DNA from: an uncultured Eubacteriales bacterium
Lineage (GTDB): Bacteria > Bacillota > Clostridia > Oscillospirales > Oscillospiraceae
Assembly: GCA_900545405.1 (NCBI GenBank)
Contig: UQYT01000008.1
Location: 4,676-68,675, forward strand
Length of the DNA: 64,000 nucleotides
Direction: 5' to 3'
Of the stretch, positions 33,617 to 42,803 are shown piece by piece; the stretch's first letter is position 1, and every line of letters begins with the position of its first letter. The position numbers and the translations under genes are program-made. Under the pieces are notes generated by a model that did no database searches, was not told where the DNA came from, and worked only from the letters and a program-made list of their open reading frames with translations.

Positions 33617-34456
33617 TCAGAAGATGAGGCTGAAGATTATCGTCAGTACGCCGGCGCCCCAGCAGTAGTAGGCAAACCAGCCGAATTTGCTCTTTTTGGC
33701 GATGAGCTTCATGAGAGAGATGGCCGCTATGCCGGAGAGCATGGCGGCGAGCATGCCGATGAGGTAGGCCGGGATGAGCGAGGCATCTATGCTCTCCTCC
33801 CCCAGGGCCTTGATGAAGCTGAGCAGGTTCGCGCCCAGCACGGCGGGCAGGCTCAGGAGGAAGGAGTATTTCATCGCGAAGTTCCTGTCCAGGCCCGTGG
33901 CGATGCCGGCGGTGATGGTGGTGCCGGAGCGGGAGAGGCCCGGGAGCGTGGCCACGCACTGGCACAGGCCGATCACGAGCGCGTCGCGGAAGCGCATGTT
34001 CTTCTCCGTGCGCTTGCCCGGGGTCATTTTGTCCGAGACGAACAGCATGCAGCCCGTCAGCAGCAGGGCGACGCCGATGAAGGGCGTTATGTAGTAGAGC
34101 TCCTCCACCTTGTCGTTTATAGGCAGCACGAGGAAGAGCGGCAGCGTGCCGACGACTATCATCATGAAGAGCCTCGCGGCGCCGAGGTTGCCCTGCACGG
34201 GCGTGCCGTCCGCACGGCGTCCGCCGCGCAGGACGATGAATACCTCACGCACCATGGCGACGATGTCGCCCCAGTAGCAGACGCAGATGGAGATGAGCGT
34301 GCCGAGGTGCAGCAGCACGTCGAAGAAGAGGTGGTCCTCACCCGCGGAGAGGGCGAACAGGTTTTGCAGTATGGCAAGGTGGCCAGAGCTCGATATGGGC
34401 AGAAACTCCGCCACGCCCTGCACGATGCCGAGTAAAATGGCCGAAGAGATGGTCAC
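33617..34456 (-). CDS. uppP: Undecaprenyl-diphosphatase UppP/BacA
   Basis: A 279-residue integral membrane phosphatase that recycles undecaprenyl pyrophosphate for cell-wall synthesis. Family motifs are GIVQGVAEFLPISSSGHL with the catalytic Glu, and GLSRSGTTITAGIATGL with the essential Arg/Ser. It starts at GTG 34456 behind GGAGGA. A TATAAT-like box lies at 34511-34516 but no clear -35 partner was found. First gene of the run uppP-ftsK-mrnC-rqcH. Confidence 0.95.
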   Translation of the reverse strand: MTISSAILLGIVQGVAEFLPISSSGHLAILQNLFALSAGEDHLFFDVLLHLGTLISICVCYWGDIVAMVREVFIVLRGGRRADGTPVQGNLGAARLFMMIVVGTLPLFLVLPINDKVEELYYITPFIGVALLLTGCMLFVSDKMTPGKRTEKNMRFRDALVIGLCQCVATLPGLSRSGTTITAGIATGLDRNFAMKYSFLLSLPAVLGANLLSFIKALGEESIDASLIPAYLIGMLAAMLSGIAAISLMKLIAKKSKFGWFAYYCWGAGVLTIIFSLIF

Positions 34457-34571
34457 AAAGCAGTCCTCCAGCTAAGGTTTTCGCCACGCCTTACCGGCGC
34501 GCACTAACTAATTATATTAGCACACTTTTTCCAAAAGAACAAGCAGTAGTTGCCCTCCCGGCGAGTATGAG

Positions 34572-34600
34572 AATGGGGGGCCCCGGCGGGGTCCCCCATT
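34572..34600. terminator. GC-rich hairpin after the aminopeptidase gene
   Basis: AATGGGGG pairs with CCCCCATT, extended by a G-U and four G-C pairs around a 3-base loop. The T tail is poor on both strands, so termination is probable but not certain. Confidence 0.6.
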
Positions 34601-34616
34601 GTGTCGTCGTATCCGT

Positions 34617-36020
34617 TCAGCAGAAGGACTTCTCGGCCGCGTAGGCGGCAAGCACGCACTTGTAGGTCATATAGCAGTCATACTTCGCAACTATCTCAAA
34701 CGGCGCATGCATGGAAAGCACGGGTACGCCCGCGTCGATGGTGGCGATGTTGCGGTTGCCCATGTACATCGCCACGGTGCCGCCGCCGCCCTGGTCCACC
34801 TTGCCCAGCTCGCACATCTGCCACTGGACGCCGTTCTCTGCGCAGATGCGGCGCATATAGGCCACCAGCTCCGCAGGCGCGTCATTCGTCCCGGCCTTGC
34901 CGCGGGAACCGGTGAACTTGTGCAGGCCCACGCCGTAGTTGAGGCGCGCGGTGTTCAGCTTTTCGCTGACCTCGGGGTAGTTCGGGTCAAAGGCCGCCGT
35001 CACGTCCGCCGAGACGCAGATGCTGTGCGCAAAGCAGTCGCGCAGTTCTGCGCCCTGGACCTTGCACATGTCGCCCACAAACCACTCGAAAGCCTCGCTC
35101 TTCATGCCGGAAACGCCGTCGGAGCCCGTCTCCTCCTTGTCGGCCAGGATGCACACGCAGGTCTGCTCCGGCTCCTTCACGTCGAAGATGGCCTTCAGCT
35201 CGGCGTAGGCGCAGACGCGATCGTCGTGGCCGTAGGCGCCGATGAGGCTGCGGTCGAGGCCGATGTCGCGCACGTCGAAGGCGGGCACGGCGCAGAGCTC
35301 GGCGGAGATGAAGTCCTCCTCGGTGATGTCGTAGCGGCTGTTGAGTATGCTCATCACGGCCAGCTTCACCCTGTCCGCGCCCTCGTCGGCATAGGGAGCG
35401 GAGCCTATGAGGATGTTCAGGCCCTCGCCCGTCACACCTTCGGCCAGGGTCTTTTTCATCTGTTCGGCGGCGAGGTGGGGCAGCAGGTCGCTGATGACGA
35501 ACTGCGGGTCGTCCTTCTCGCGGCCGATGACCACGTCCACGACCTCGCCGTCCTTCTTCACGACGACGCCGTGCAGCTCCAGAGGTATGGCCGTCCACTG
35601 GTATTTCTTGATGCCGCCGTAGTAGTGGGTCTTGAAGAAGGCCAGCTCATTGTCCTCGTAGAGCGGGGTCTGCTTGAGGTCGAGCCTCGGCGCGTCCACG
35701 TGCGCGGCGGCGACGACAACGCCCTCGGACAGGGGCTTTTTGCCCGCGACGGCCAGCATCAGGGCCTTGCCGCGGTTGTTGAACCAGACCTTGTCCCCGG
35801 CCTTGAGGCTCATGCCGGGCTTGTACTCCACGAAGCCCTCGCGCTCGGCGAGCCGGATGGCGTTGGTCACGGCCTCGCGCTCGGTGCGGGAGTCGTTCAG
35901 ATAGGCCTTGTAGCCCTCGCAGTAGTCCTCCATGGCGCTGCGCGCGGCGGCGTCCATGTTGTCATAGCCGTTTTTCTTCTTATAGAAGAGTTCCTTGCGG
36001 TAGTCCTTCTTTTCTTCCAT
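34617..36020 (-). CDS. M18 family aminopeptidase
   Basis: A 467-residue zinc aminopeptidase of family M18 (aspartyl/aminopeptidase I type). Metal- and catalysis-related motifs are AAAHVDAPRLDL (His and Asp), CILADKEETGSDG (Glu pair), SADVTAAFDPNY, and a late SMHAPFEIVAKYD holding the last His. No signal peptide, so it trims peptides in the cytoplasm. GGAGG precedes ATG 36020 at 9 bases, although this start lies 41 bases inside the upstream TsaC-CoaE gene. Confidence 0.92.
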   Translation of the reverse strand: MEEKKDYRKELFYKKKNGYDNMDAAARSAMEDYCEGYKAYLNDSRTEREAVTNAIRLAEREGFVEYKPGMSLKAGDKVWFNNRGKALMLAVAGKKPLSEGVVVAAAHVDAPRLDLKQTPLYEDNELAFFKTHYYGGIKKYQWTAIPLELHGVVVKKDGEVVDVVIGREKDDPQFVISDLLPHLAAEQMKKTLAEGVTGEGLNILIGSAPYADEGADRVKLAVMSILNSRYDITEEDFISAELCAVPAFDVRDIGLDRSLIGAYGHDDRVCAYAELKAIFDVKEPEQTCVCILADKEETGSDGVSGMKSEAFEWFVGDMCKVQGAELRDCFAHSICVSADVTAAFDPNYPEVSEKLNTARLNYGVGLHKFTGSRGKAGTNDAPAELVAYMRRICAENGVQWQMCELGKVDQGGGGTVAMYMGNRNIATIDAGVPVLSMHAPFEIVAKYDCYMTYKCVLAAYAAEKSFC

Positions 36021-37224
36021 TTTCTATTACCTCCGTGAAAGCGGCCGTGCATTTGGCCGCAAATTCTGCTTTTGTGCCGCTGTTTTCGAGTATCCCCGTG
36101 CAGCGCTCGATATAGTACTCGTCCGGCTGCTGGGCGTCAATGCGCAGCCGCGCGTAGTCCCGGGAAATGCCCTCGCGGGCCATGATGCGCGCCTCGCGCA
36201 GCTCCCTCGGGGCGATGACGCCGAAGGTCTCCGTGCAGAGCCCGTCCGCGCCGCTCTCGAAGAGGGCTATGGCGTCTATCGCGGCAAGCGTGCCGCCGGT
36301 CATGGCGAAGTCGCGCAGGCGGCGCTTTATCTCCTCGTCCACGAAGCCGTGGGTGATGGCGTTGAGCTCGCTGAGCGCCGCGGCGTTGCTGAACACCACC
36401 GCGCCGAGCTTCTTCCTGTCGAGCTTCCCATCCGCGCCGTACACGCTGCCGAAGCGGCGCTCCAGCGCCTCGCGAAGCTCCGCGCTCGTCTCGGTGATCT
36501 CGTGATACACCTCGTCGCAGTCGAGGCAGAGCGCGCCCATGCCGCGCAGTACCTCCAGCGCCGTGGTCTTGCCCGTGCCGGTGCCGCCGGTGAGGCCGAT
36601 TATGCGCATGTGCTCGCCCAGGGCCGCGGCGATGTCCCGCTCTGGCAGGGCGCCCTGACGGAGTATGCGGTAGGGCGTGCGCGTGAGGTCGATTATTGTG
36701 CTCTCACGGCCTATGCCGCACTCGCCGCCGTCGATGACGGCCTCTATCTTGCCGTCGAAGTAGCCGAGCACCTGCTGCGCCGTCTTGGGGCTCGGCTCGC
36801 CCGAGGGGTTGGCCGAGGGCGCGGCGAGGGGCAGAGCGCAATCGCGCAGCAATCGGAGCGTCAGCGGGTGGTCCGGGCATCTCAGGCCCACGGTGTGCCC
36901 GCCCGCGAGCACCACGCTGGGTATCTCCTCCCTTGCGGGCAGCACGATGGTCAGCGGCCCCGGCCAGAAGCGCTCTGCGAGCACCCTTGCGGCCTCCGGC
37001 ACCTCCGTGCAGCACTTTTCAAAGGCCTCCGGCCCCGGCACCATCAGCGACAGGGGCTTGACCTCCGGGCGGCCCTTGACCTCGTAGATGCGCTCCACGG
37101 CGCTCTCGTTGAAGCCGCTGCCCGCGAGGCCGTACACCGTCTCGGTCGGCACGGCGACAAGCGCGCCCTGCCTTATGAGCTCGGCGGCCTCGGTGATGTT
37201 TTCGGTTATGACTTTGGTTTTCAT
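35980..37224 (-). CDS. Fused threonylcarbamoyl-AMP synthase (TsaC/Sua5) and dephospho-CoA kinase (CoaE)
   Basis: A 414-residue two-domain protein. Residues 1-205 are a YrdC/TsaC domain, which makes threonylcarbamoyl-AMP for tRNA t6A: VPTETVYGLAGSG, KGRPEVKPLSLMV, PSANPSG and GRESTIIDL. Residues about 208-400 are a CoaE domain, the last step of CoA synthesis, with P-loop GLTGGTGTGKTTAL, LDCDEVYHEI and DAIALFESG. Both active sites look complete. The junction is continuous in frame with no internal stop. Its ATG overlaps the prfA stop (ATGA), a classic prfA-tsaC order, and its end overlaps the aminopeptidase gene by 41 bases. Confidence 0.9.
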   Translation of the reverse strand: MKTKVITENITEAAELIRQGALVAVPTETVYGLAGSGFNESAVERIYEVKGRPEVKPLSLMVPGPEAFEKCCTEVPEAARVLAERFWPGPLTIVLPAREEIPSVVLAGGHTVGLRCPDHPLTLRLLRDCALPLAAPSANPSGEPSPKTAQQVLGYFDGKIEAVIDGGECGIGRESTIIDLTRTPYRILRQGALPERDIAAALGEHMRIIGLTGGTGTGKTTALEVLRGMGALCLDCDEVYHEITETSAELREALERRFGSVYGADGKLDRKKLGAVVFSNAAALSELNAITHGFVDEEIKRRLRDFAMTGGTLAAIDAIALFESGADGLCTETFGVIAPRELREARIMAREGISRDYARLRIDAQQPDEYYIERCTGILENSGTKAEFAAKCTAAFTEVIENGRKEGLPQGTLL

Positions 37225-38288
37225 AGTTCCTCCGAGTGCTGTTTCAGGCGCTCCGCGCGGTCGGCGGCGATGAGCGCGTCTATTAGCTCGTCGAGCGCGC
37301 CGTCCATTATCTGGTCTATCTTGTAGAGCGTGAGGCCGATGCGGTGATCCGTCACGCGGCCCTGCGGGAAGTTGTAGGTGCGTATGCGCTCGTTGCGCAT
37401 GCCGGTGCCGACCTGGCTGCGGCGCTCTGCGGCGATGGCCTCCGCCTGCTTGCGGGCCTCCGCCTCATAGAGCCGCGAGGCGAGTATCTTCATGGCCCGG
37501 TCGCGGTTTTTGTACTGGCTGCGCTCGTCCTGGCACTCGACCACCGTGCCGGTGGGGATGTGCGTTATGCGGATGGCGCTCTCCGTCTTGTTGACGTGCT
37601 GGCCGCCCGCGCCGGAGGAGCGGAAGGTGTCGATTTGCAGGTCGGCGGGGTTTATCTGGAACTCCACCTCGTCCACCTCGGGCAGGACGGCGACGGTGAC
37701 GGTGCTGGTGTGGATGCGGCCGCCGGCCTCGGTCTCCGGCACGCGCTGGACGCGGTGGACGCCGGACTCGTACTTGAGGCGCGAATATGCGCCCGCGCCC
37801 TCCACGACGAAGCTTATCTCCTTTATGCCGCCGAGCTCCGTGTCGTTCACGTTGGCGACCTCGGTCTTCCAGCGCTTGGACTCGGCGTACATGGAGTACA
37901 TGCGGTAGAGGCTCGAGGCGAAGAGCGCGGACTCCTCCCCGCCGACGCCGGCGCGTATCTCGATGATGACGTTCTTGCCGTCGTTGGGGTCGCCGGGGAG
38001 CATGAGGAGCTTTATCTCCTCGTCCAGCTCGTCCATGCGGGCCTTGGCGGCCTCGAACTCCTCGTGAGCCAGCTCGCCCATCTCGGGGTCGGAGAGCAGC
38101 TCCTTTGCGCTCTCCATGTCGGCCTCGCACTTGAGATACTCGCGGCAGGCATTGGCCAGGGGCGCGAGCTCCTTCTGCTCCTTGGCGAGCTTGGCGTAGG
38201 CCTCGGCGTCGGAGTAGTACTCCGGGTCTGCCATCTTCCGCTCCAGCTCCTCATATTTTGCCTCTATGTCCCTGAGCCTCTCGAGCAT
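37221..38288 (-). CDS. prfA: Peptide chain release factor 1
   Basis: A 355-residue class I release factor. The GGQ motif sits in RSSGAGGQHVNKTESAIRIT, and the stop-codon-recognition loop region contains the RF1-type P-x-T (here near VPETEAGG); length and helix-rich N-terminus are standard. ATG 38288 is favoured because AAAGGAG lies 8 bases upstream, while ATG 38294 is only 2 bases from it. First gene of prfA-tsaC/coaE-pepM18. Confidence 0.95.
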   Translation of the reverse strand: MLERLRDIEAKYEELERKMADPEYYSDAEAYAKLAKEQKELAPLANACREYLKCEADMESAKELLSDPEMGELAHEEFEAAKARMDELDEEIKLLMLPGDPNDGKNVIIEIRAGVGGEESALFASSLYRMYSMYAESKRWKTEVANVNDTELGGIKEISFVVEGAGAYSRLKYESGVHRVQRVPETEAGGRIHTSTVTVAVLPEVDEVEFQINPADLQIDTFRSSGAGGQHVNKTESAIRITHIPTGTVVECQDERSQYKNRDRAMKILASRLYEAEARKQAEAIAAERRSQVGTGMRNERIRTYNFPQGRVTDHRIGLTLYKIDQIMDGALDELIDALIAADRAERLKQHSEEL

Positions 38289-38321
38289 CCGCATTTCTCC
38301 TTTTTGAATCTGTAAATTATA

Positions 38322-38350
38322 TTTATATCATACCCGCGCGCCTTTGTAAA
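38322..38350 (-). promoter_or_regulatory. Promoter for prfA
   Basis: Minus strand TTTACA (38345-38350), 17-base spacer, TATAAA (38322-38327), in the short gap after the MFS gene. Confidence 0.6.
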
Positions 38351-38359
38351 CGGGACGCC

Positions 38360-39598
38360 TCATCTCCGCCTGGGCAGGGCGAGCGCGGCGACAACGGTGC
38401 AGGCGGTCACACTGAGCATGGCGGCCTGGGCGCCCGCCGAGGCGATGACCGCGCCCATGGCCGCGGGCGAGGTCATGGACGCCAGCGAGACGCCGAACAC
38501 CACGATGGAAGTGGCCGAGGCCGTCCGCTCCGGGAACACGTCGCAGCAGATGATGACCAGCGTAGGCACCGTTGCGCCCTGCAAAAGGCCCATGACGCCC
38601 GTTATCGCGGCCGCGGCCCAGTCCGGCATAGGCACGAGCAGGAACACCAGAAACAGCGCCGCCGAGCTCAGCAGCGCGCCGCGGTAAAAGTATCGGGGCG
38701 CTATTTTCGTATACACCAGCGGCGAGAGCAGCCGCATTATGAGCGCGCCGAGGAAGAACACCGTCACCATCAGCCCCGCCGCCGTGAAGCCGTAGCCCCG
38801 CACCTCGGAGCAGTAGCGCGGCAGCCAGGTGGTCACGCCGTTCTGGAAGCAGAGGTTCATGAAGGCCGAGAGCAGGAAGATCCAGGCCCGGCCGTCGCGG
38901 AAGATCTCCGCCGGGTTCGCCCGCGCGCGGCGGCGTATGGCCGACATGTCGGCGTAGGGCGTCTCGGGCACTATGCCCCGGCCAGCCGCAGCCAGCGCCG
39001 CGCCCACCGCGACTGCCGCGATGCCTACGAAGAGGTACGGCCGCGCAAAGCTCTCCGGCCGCGCGGGGCTGACCAGCGCCGTCACGAACACGGGCGCGAG
39101 CATGGCCCCGCCGCCGTAAAAGGCGTGGGCATAGGGCAGCACGCGGTTTTTGCCCGCGCGGAACACGTCCGCGATGAGGCTGTTGGTCAAGAGGTCCACG
39201 CTTATGTAGCCCACCCCGCCCGCGAGCGAGAAGGCCAGCATATACGCATAGGCCGCAGCGCGCGGCGCGATGTCCGGTATCAGCCCCGTGAGCACGCTTG
39301 CCGTGCCGAGGAGCAGCAGCCCCGCCGCGAGGGCGTAGACCTTGTTGAGCCGCTCGCCGAAGAGGCCGAGGAACACGGCCGCGGCGAGGCAGCCCGCGGA
39401 CTGCACCGTCAGTATCGCGCCGTTTTGCACCTCGTCTATGCCGAAGTAGGCCATGGCCGCCTCGGCGTTGGTGCCGAAGCCGTTGCAGTAGACTCCGTAG
39501 AGCGCAAAGCCCGCGCAGCAGAGCGCGAACAGCGCGGCCCGGCCCCGCGTCATGAGGCGCGGGGCCGAGGTCTCATGTTCAGCTTGCATCTGTTTCAC
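38360..39598 (-). CDS. Major facilitator superfamily transporter
   Basis: A 412-residue membrane protein with about 12 hydrophobic helices. The loop 2-3 region reads GLFGERLNKVYA, a degenerate form of the MFS signature. It starts at GTG 39598 with GGAGG 7 bases upstream and lies 12 bases after the guanine deaminase gene. Co-expression suggests a purine or related substrate, but MFS sequence alone does not tell this; guanine permeases usually belong to other families. Confidence 0.82.
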   Translation of the reverse strand: MKQMQAEHETSAPRLMTRGRAALFALCCAGFALYGVYCNGFGTNAEAAMAYFGIDEVQNGAILTVQSAGCLAAAVFLGLFGERLNKVYALAAGLLLLGTASVLTGLIPDIAPRAAAYAYMLAFSLAGGVGYISVDLLTNSLIADVFRAGKNRVLPYAHAFYGGGAMLAPVFVTALVSPARPESFARPYLFVGIAAVAVGAALAAAGRGIVPETPYADMSAIRRRARANPAEIFRDGRAWIFLLSAFMNLCFQNGVTTWLPRYCSEVRGYGFTAAGLMVTVFFLGALIMRLLSPLVYTKIAPRYFYRGALLSSAALFLVFLLVPMPDWAAAAITGVMGLLQGATVPTLVIICCDVFPERTASATSIVVFGVSLASMTSPAAMGAVIASAGAQAAMLSVTACTVVAALALPRRR

Positions 39599-39610
39599 GC
39601 GGCGCCCTCC

Positions 39611-40888
39611 TCAGAAGAGCCTGCGGCCGCGGACGAACTTGTGCTCTATGTCGCGGTCGTCGGAGAGATATATCGTGCGCTCCAGCCTCGAGGGAATGTC
39701 GCTCTCCCCCGGCGGGCTGTAGCGGCGGTCGTCCATAACGATGGCGTCGAACTCCCTGCCGGGCCGGAAACTGCCGGTGTTGAAGAGCTCCCCTCCCCCG
39801 GCGGTGCCGAGGTGGAAGGCCTCCGGCGCGGTGAGGGCGCTCAGGCTGCCGTCCACCAGCCGCCAGCGGAGCTTGGATACCTGTATGGCGTCGGCCATGG
39901 CGCGGAAGATGCTCGTCACCGTGCCGCCCGCCACGTCGCTGCCGAGGCCGGTGTGCAGCCCCATGTCCAGGAAGCGGCGCACGGGGGCGATGCCGCTGGA
40001 GACGTTCATGTTCGAGGCCGGGCAGTGCGCGATGTACACGCCCCTCTCGCGTATGAGCTCCAGCTCCGGCTGCTCCGAGAGCACGCAGTGAGCCATGACC
40101 GTCGGCCCGCCCTCGCCGCCGAAGAGGCCGAAGCGGTCGTAGGCCGCTCCGTAAAAGGCGCTGTCCGGGAAGAGCGAATGCACCAGCTCCACCTCGGCAT
40201 GGTTCTCGGAGAGGTGCGACTGCACGGCAAGGCCGCGCTCGCGCCTTATCCCGCCGAGGCCCTCAAGGAGCTCCGCCGAGCACGAGGGTATGAACCGCGG
40301 CGTCAGCATCGGCGTCGTGCGCTCATAGCGGCCCTCGGCGGCGTCGAGCCAGGTGCGGACGGAGGAGAGCGCGCTCTCCGCGTCCGGCTCGCGCAGGCCG
40401 TCCGGCGCGGCGCTGTCCATGCTGACCTTGCCGACCATGGTCACGAGGCCGCTGTCCTCCAGCTGGTCCATGAGCAGCAGCGTGGCCTCGGCGTGGGCAG
40501 TGGCAAAGACGCAGGCGCGGGTGTTCGGGCCGCGGCGCACGTCCTCAACAAAGCGGCGGTAGGCCTCGCGCGCGTACTCGTGGCTCGCGAAGCGGCTCTC
40601 CTCCGGGAAGGCGTAGGCGTTCAGCCAGTCTAGCAGCTCCACGTCCATGCCCGTGCCGCGATAGGCAAACTGCGAGGCGTGGACGTGCAGGTCCACCAGC
40701 CCGGGCAGCACCAGCCGCCCCGTGCAGTCCTCCACCGGCAGCCCTGCCCAGCGCTCCGGTATCTCGCGGAAAATACCGGCGGAGCGCCCGTCCTCACAGA
40801 CGAGATAGGCTCCGCCGGCGCATTCCAGCTCTCCCGGGGCGAGGCTGTGGCAGATGTCGCCCTTTATTATGAAGCTGTGTTCAGGCAT
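39611..40888 (-). CDS. guaD: Guanine deaminase-like amidohydrolase
   Basis: A 425-residue amidohydrolase. The pattern PGLVDLHVHASQFAYRG is close to guanine deaminases. Metal ligands are HxH in LHVHA, His in VQSHLSEN, His in VMAHCVL and Asp in LGSDVAGG. The enzyme converts guanine to xanthine and ammonia in purine salvage or catabolism. It overlaps the radical SAM gene by 8 bases and precedes an MFS transporter. A different purine-like substrate is possible. Confidence 0.85.
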   Translation of the reverse strand: MPEHSFIIKGDICHSLAPGELECAGGAYLVCEDGRSAGIFREIPERWAGLPVEDCTGRLVLPGLVDLHVHASQFAYRGTGMDVELLDWLNAYAFPEESRFASHEYAREAYRRFVEDVRRGPNTRACVFATAHAEATLLLMDQLEDSGLVTMVGKVSMDSAAPDGLREPDAESALSSVRTWLDAAEGRYERTTPMLTPRFIPSCSAELLEGLGGIRRERGLAVQSHLSENHAEVELVHSLFPDSAFYGAAYDRFGLFGGEGGPTVMAHCVLSEQPELELIRERGVYIAHCPASNMNVSSGIAPVRRFLDMGLHTGLGSDVAGGTVTSIFRAMADAIQVSKLRWRLVDGSLSALTAPEAFHLGTAGGGELFNTGSFRPGREFDAIVMDDRRYSPPGESDIPSRLERTIYLSDDRDIEHKFVRGRRLF

Positions 40889-41885
40889 CGCGTTTGACTC
40901 CTTTGCTCTGCGCCGAGGGGATGAATTTGAGGCTGTGCAGGCCGAATTTGCGCACGAGGTAGTCCCGGTTGCAGCCGTGCTGGCCGACGTACTGGCTCAT
41001 CAGCCGCGCGGGCACCTCGAGCACCGCGTCCGTGCCCTCGGGGGTGCCCTCGAGCAGCGCCTCGGCCTTTTCGCGCGCTATGCGGGCGCGCACGAGCTCG
41101 CCCAGCGCCGGGTGATAGGCCCCGCCCACGGCGTCGCCGTCGGAGAGGTCCTCCGTCGGGTTCAGGCCCAGGCGGATGACGGGTATGCCCGCCGCCTCGA
41201 ATACGGGCAAAATGCGCGCGCAGACGCGCACGGCGTCCTCCACCGTGTGCTCTGTGTATTTTCCCGCCCGCCAGAGGTCGCAGAGCGCCGTGTCGCGCAC
41301 TATGACCGTCGGGTAGACCCGGACGCCGTCCGGCTCCAAGGCCGCTATGCGCCGGGCGGTCTCGACGTCGGACTCGTCGTCCGAGCCGGGCAGGCCGGTC
41401 ATCATCTGCAATATGAGGCGGAAGCCCGCGGCCTTTACCGCGCGGGAGGCCGTCACGACGTCCTCCGCCGTGTGGCCGCGGCCCGAGAGGGCCAGGACGC
41501 GCTCCGACATCGACTGCGCGCCGAGCTCCACCGTCTCCACGCCGAAGCGGCGCAGCCGCGCGAGGACGGCGCCGTCAATGGCGTCCGGCCGCGTGGAGAG
41601 GCGGATGGAGCTTATCACGCCGCGCTCGAGGTACGGCTGCGCCGCGCCCAGCAGCGCCTCCTGCTCGGCGTCCGGTATGGCCGTGAACGAGCCGCCGTAA
41701 AACGCAAGCTGCCGCCGCGTCCCCTCCGGGGTGACGCCGGCGGCGCGCTCTATGGCCTCCGCGACGTCCTCCGGGCGCGCGGGGACAAGGCTGCCCGAGA
41801 TGCGCCTCTGGTTGCAGAAAACGCAGTCGTTCGGGCAGCCGAGATGCGGCACGAACACGGGTATTATGCTCTCCCTCGCGCTCAC
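40881..41885 (-). CDS. Elp3-like radical SAM protein (no acetyltransferase domain)
   Basis: A 334-residue radical SAM enzyme. The cluster motif is CPNDCVFCNQRRISG (C-x3-C-x2-C), followed by YGGSFTAIP and the barrel strands SIRLSTRPDAID and VELGAQSMSERVL. It resembles the N-terminal half of Elp3 but lacks the GNAT domain. In clostridial genomes such a gene commonly sits beside rnc; the substrate is unknown, probably tRNA by analogy. Its ATG overlaps the rnc stop as ATGA. Confidence 0.88.
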   Translation of the reverse strand: MSARESIIPVFVPHLGCPNDCVFCNQRRISGSLVPARPEDVAEAIERAAGVTPEGTRRQLAFYGGSFTAIPDAEQEALLGAAQPYLERGVISSIRLSTRPDAIDGAVLARLRRFGVETVELGAQSMSERVLALSGRGHTAEDVVTASRAVKAAGFRLILQMMTGLPGSDDESDVETARRIAALEPDGVRVYPTVIVRDTALCDLWRAGKYTEHTVEDAVRVCARILPVFEAAGIPVIRLGLNPTEDLSDGDAVGGAYHPALGELVRARIAREKAEALLEGTPEGTDAVLEVPARLMSQYVGQHGCNRDYLVRKFGLHSLKFIPSAQSKGVKRDA

Positions 41886-42562
41886 GCCTTTAGCGCCTCC
41901 AGCGCGGCGTGGGCGGCGGCCTGCTCGGCCTCCTTCTTGGTCCGGCCGGAGCCGGAGCCTATGGGCTTGCCGTTCAGGCAGACCTCGGAGGTGAACACCT
42001 TGTCATGGTCGGGGCCGGACTCGCCCAGCAGGGCGTAGCTCAGGCTCTGGCCGCTCTTGCGCTGTATGAGCTCCTGCAGCTCCGTCTTGTAGTCGCCGAG
42101 CAGCAGCGAGGGGCTGCCGGAGTCCAGCGCGGAGAGTATGTGCCGCTCTATGAAGCCGCGCGCGGTGTCCATGCCGCCGTCGAGATAGAGCGCCGCGATG
42201 ACGGCCTCCACCGCGTCGGCGAGGATGGAGGCGCGCTGGCGGCCGCCGGTGTGCTCCTCGCCGCGGCCGAGGCGGATGTAGCTGCCCAGGCCCAGCTCCG
42301 AGGCGACGGCGTGCAGGCTCTCCTCACACACCAGGCGAGCCCTCAGCCGGGTCATCCGGCCCTCGGGCATGTCGGGGAAGCGCCGGAACAGCGCGTCCGC
42401 CACCACCATGCCCAAAATCGAGTCGCCCAGGAACTCCAGCCGCTCGTTGCACTCGCAGCCGGCGGCGCGGCTCTCGTTGGCATAGGAGCTGTGCGTCAGC
42501 GCGGTCTCCAAAAGCCTTCTGTCACCGAAGCGGTGGCAGAGTTTTTCCTCAAAGGCTTCCAT
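41882..42562 (-). CDS. rnc: Ribonuclease III
   Basis: A 226-residue dsRNA endonuclease for rRNA and mRNA processing. The signature NERLEFLGDSILGMVVAD carries the catalytic Glu and Asp, ILADAVEAVIAALYLDGG the second acidic pair, and the C-terminal dsRNA-binding domain spans about 155-225 (KTELQELIQRKSGQSLSYA, GSGRTKKEAEQAAAHAAL). Start and acpP stop share a base (TGATG). Confidence 0.96.
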   Translation of the reverse strand: MEAFEEKLCHRFGDRRLLETALTHSSYANESRAAGCECNERLEFLGDSILGMVVADALFRRFPDMPEGRMTRLRARLVCEESLHAVASELGLGSYIRLGRGEEHTGGRQRASILADAVEAVIAALYLDGGMDTARGFIERHILSALDSGSPSLLLGDYKTELQELIQRKSGQSLSYALLGESGPDHDKVFTSEVCLNGKPIGSGSGRTKKEAEQAAAHAALEALKA

Positions 42563-42798
42563 CAGTTGCCCGAGGCGTGCTCGACATAGTCGACCAGGTC
42601 GCCTATGGTCTTGATGTTCTTGAGGTCCTCCTCGGAGATCTCGCCGATGCCGAACTCGTCCTCGATGGTCATGCTCAGCTCGACGACGTCGAGGGAGTCG
42701 GCGTTCAGGTCGTCGACGAAGTTGGTGTCGCGCGACAGGCTGTCCTTGTCGACACCGAACTGCTCGGACACGTATCCGATTATCTTTTCGCTGGTCAT
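42562..42798 (-). CDS. acpP: Acyl carrier protein
   Basis: A 78-residue acidic four-helix carrier of fatty-acid synthesis. The phosphopantetheine attachment Ser is in NADSLDVVELSM. Start ATG 42798 fits family length and has GGAGG 10 bases upstream; an ATG three codons earlier (42807) overlaps the plsX stop as ATGA and is an alternative. The order plsX-acpP-rnc is classic for Firmicutes. Confidence 0.95.
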   Translation of the reverse strand: MTSEKIIGYVSEQFGVDKDSLSRDTNFVDDLNADSLDVVELSMTIEDEFGIGEISEEDLKNIKTIGDLVDYVEHASGN

Positions 42799-42803
42799 AT
42801 TCC

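Noticed and set aside
34457..34571. Possible riboswitch upstream of uppP
   Set aside because: A TAAGG/CCTTA hairpin is present before the ribosome binding site but no known riboswitch core was recognised.
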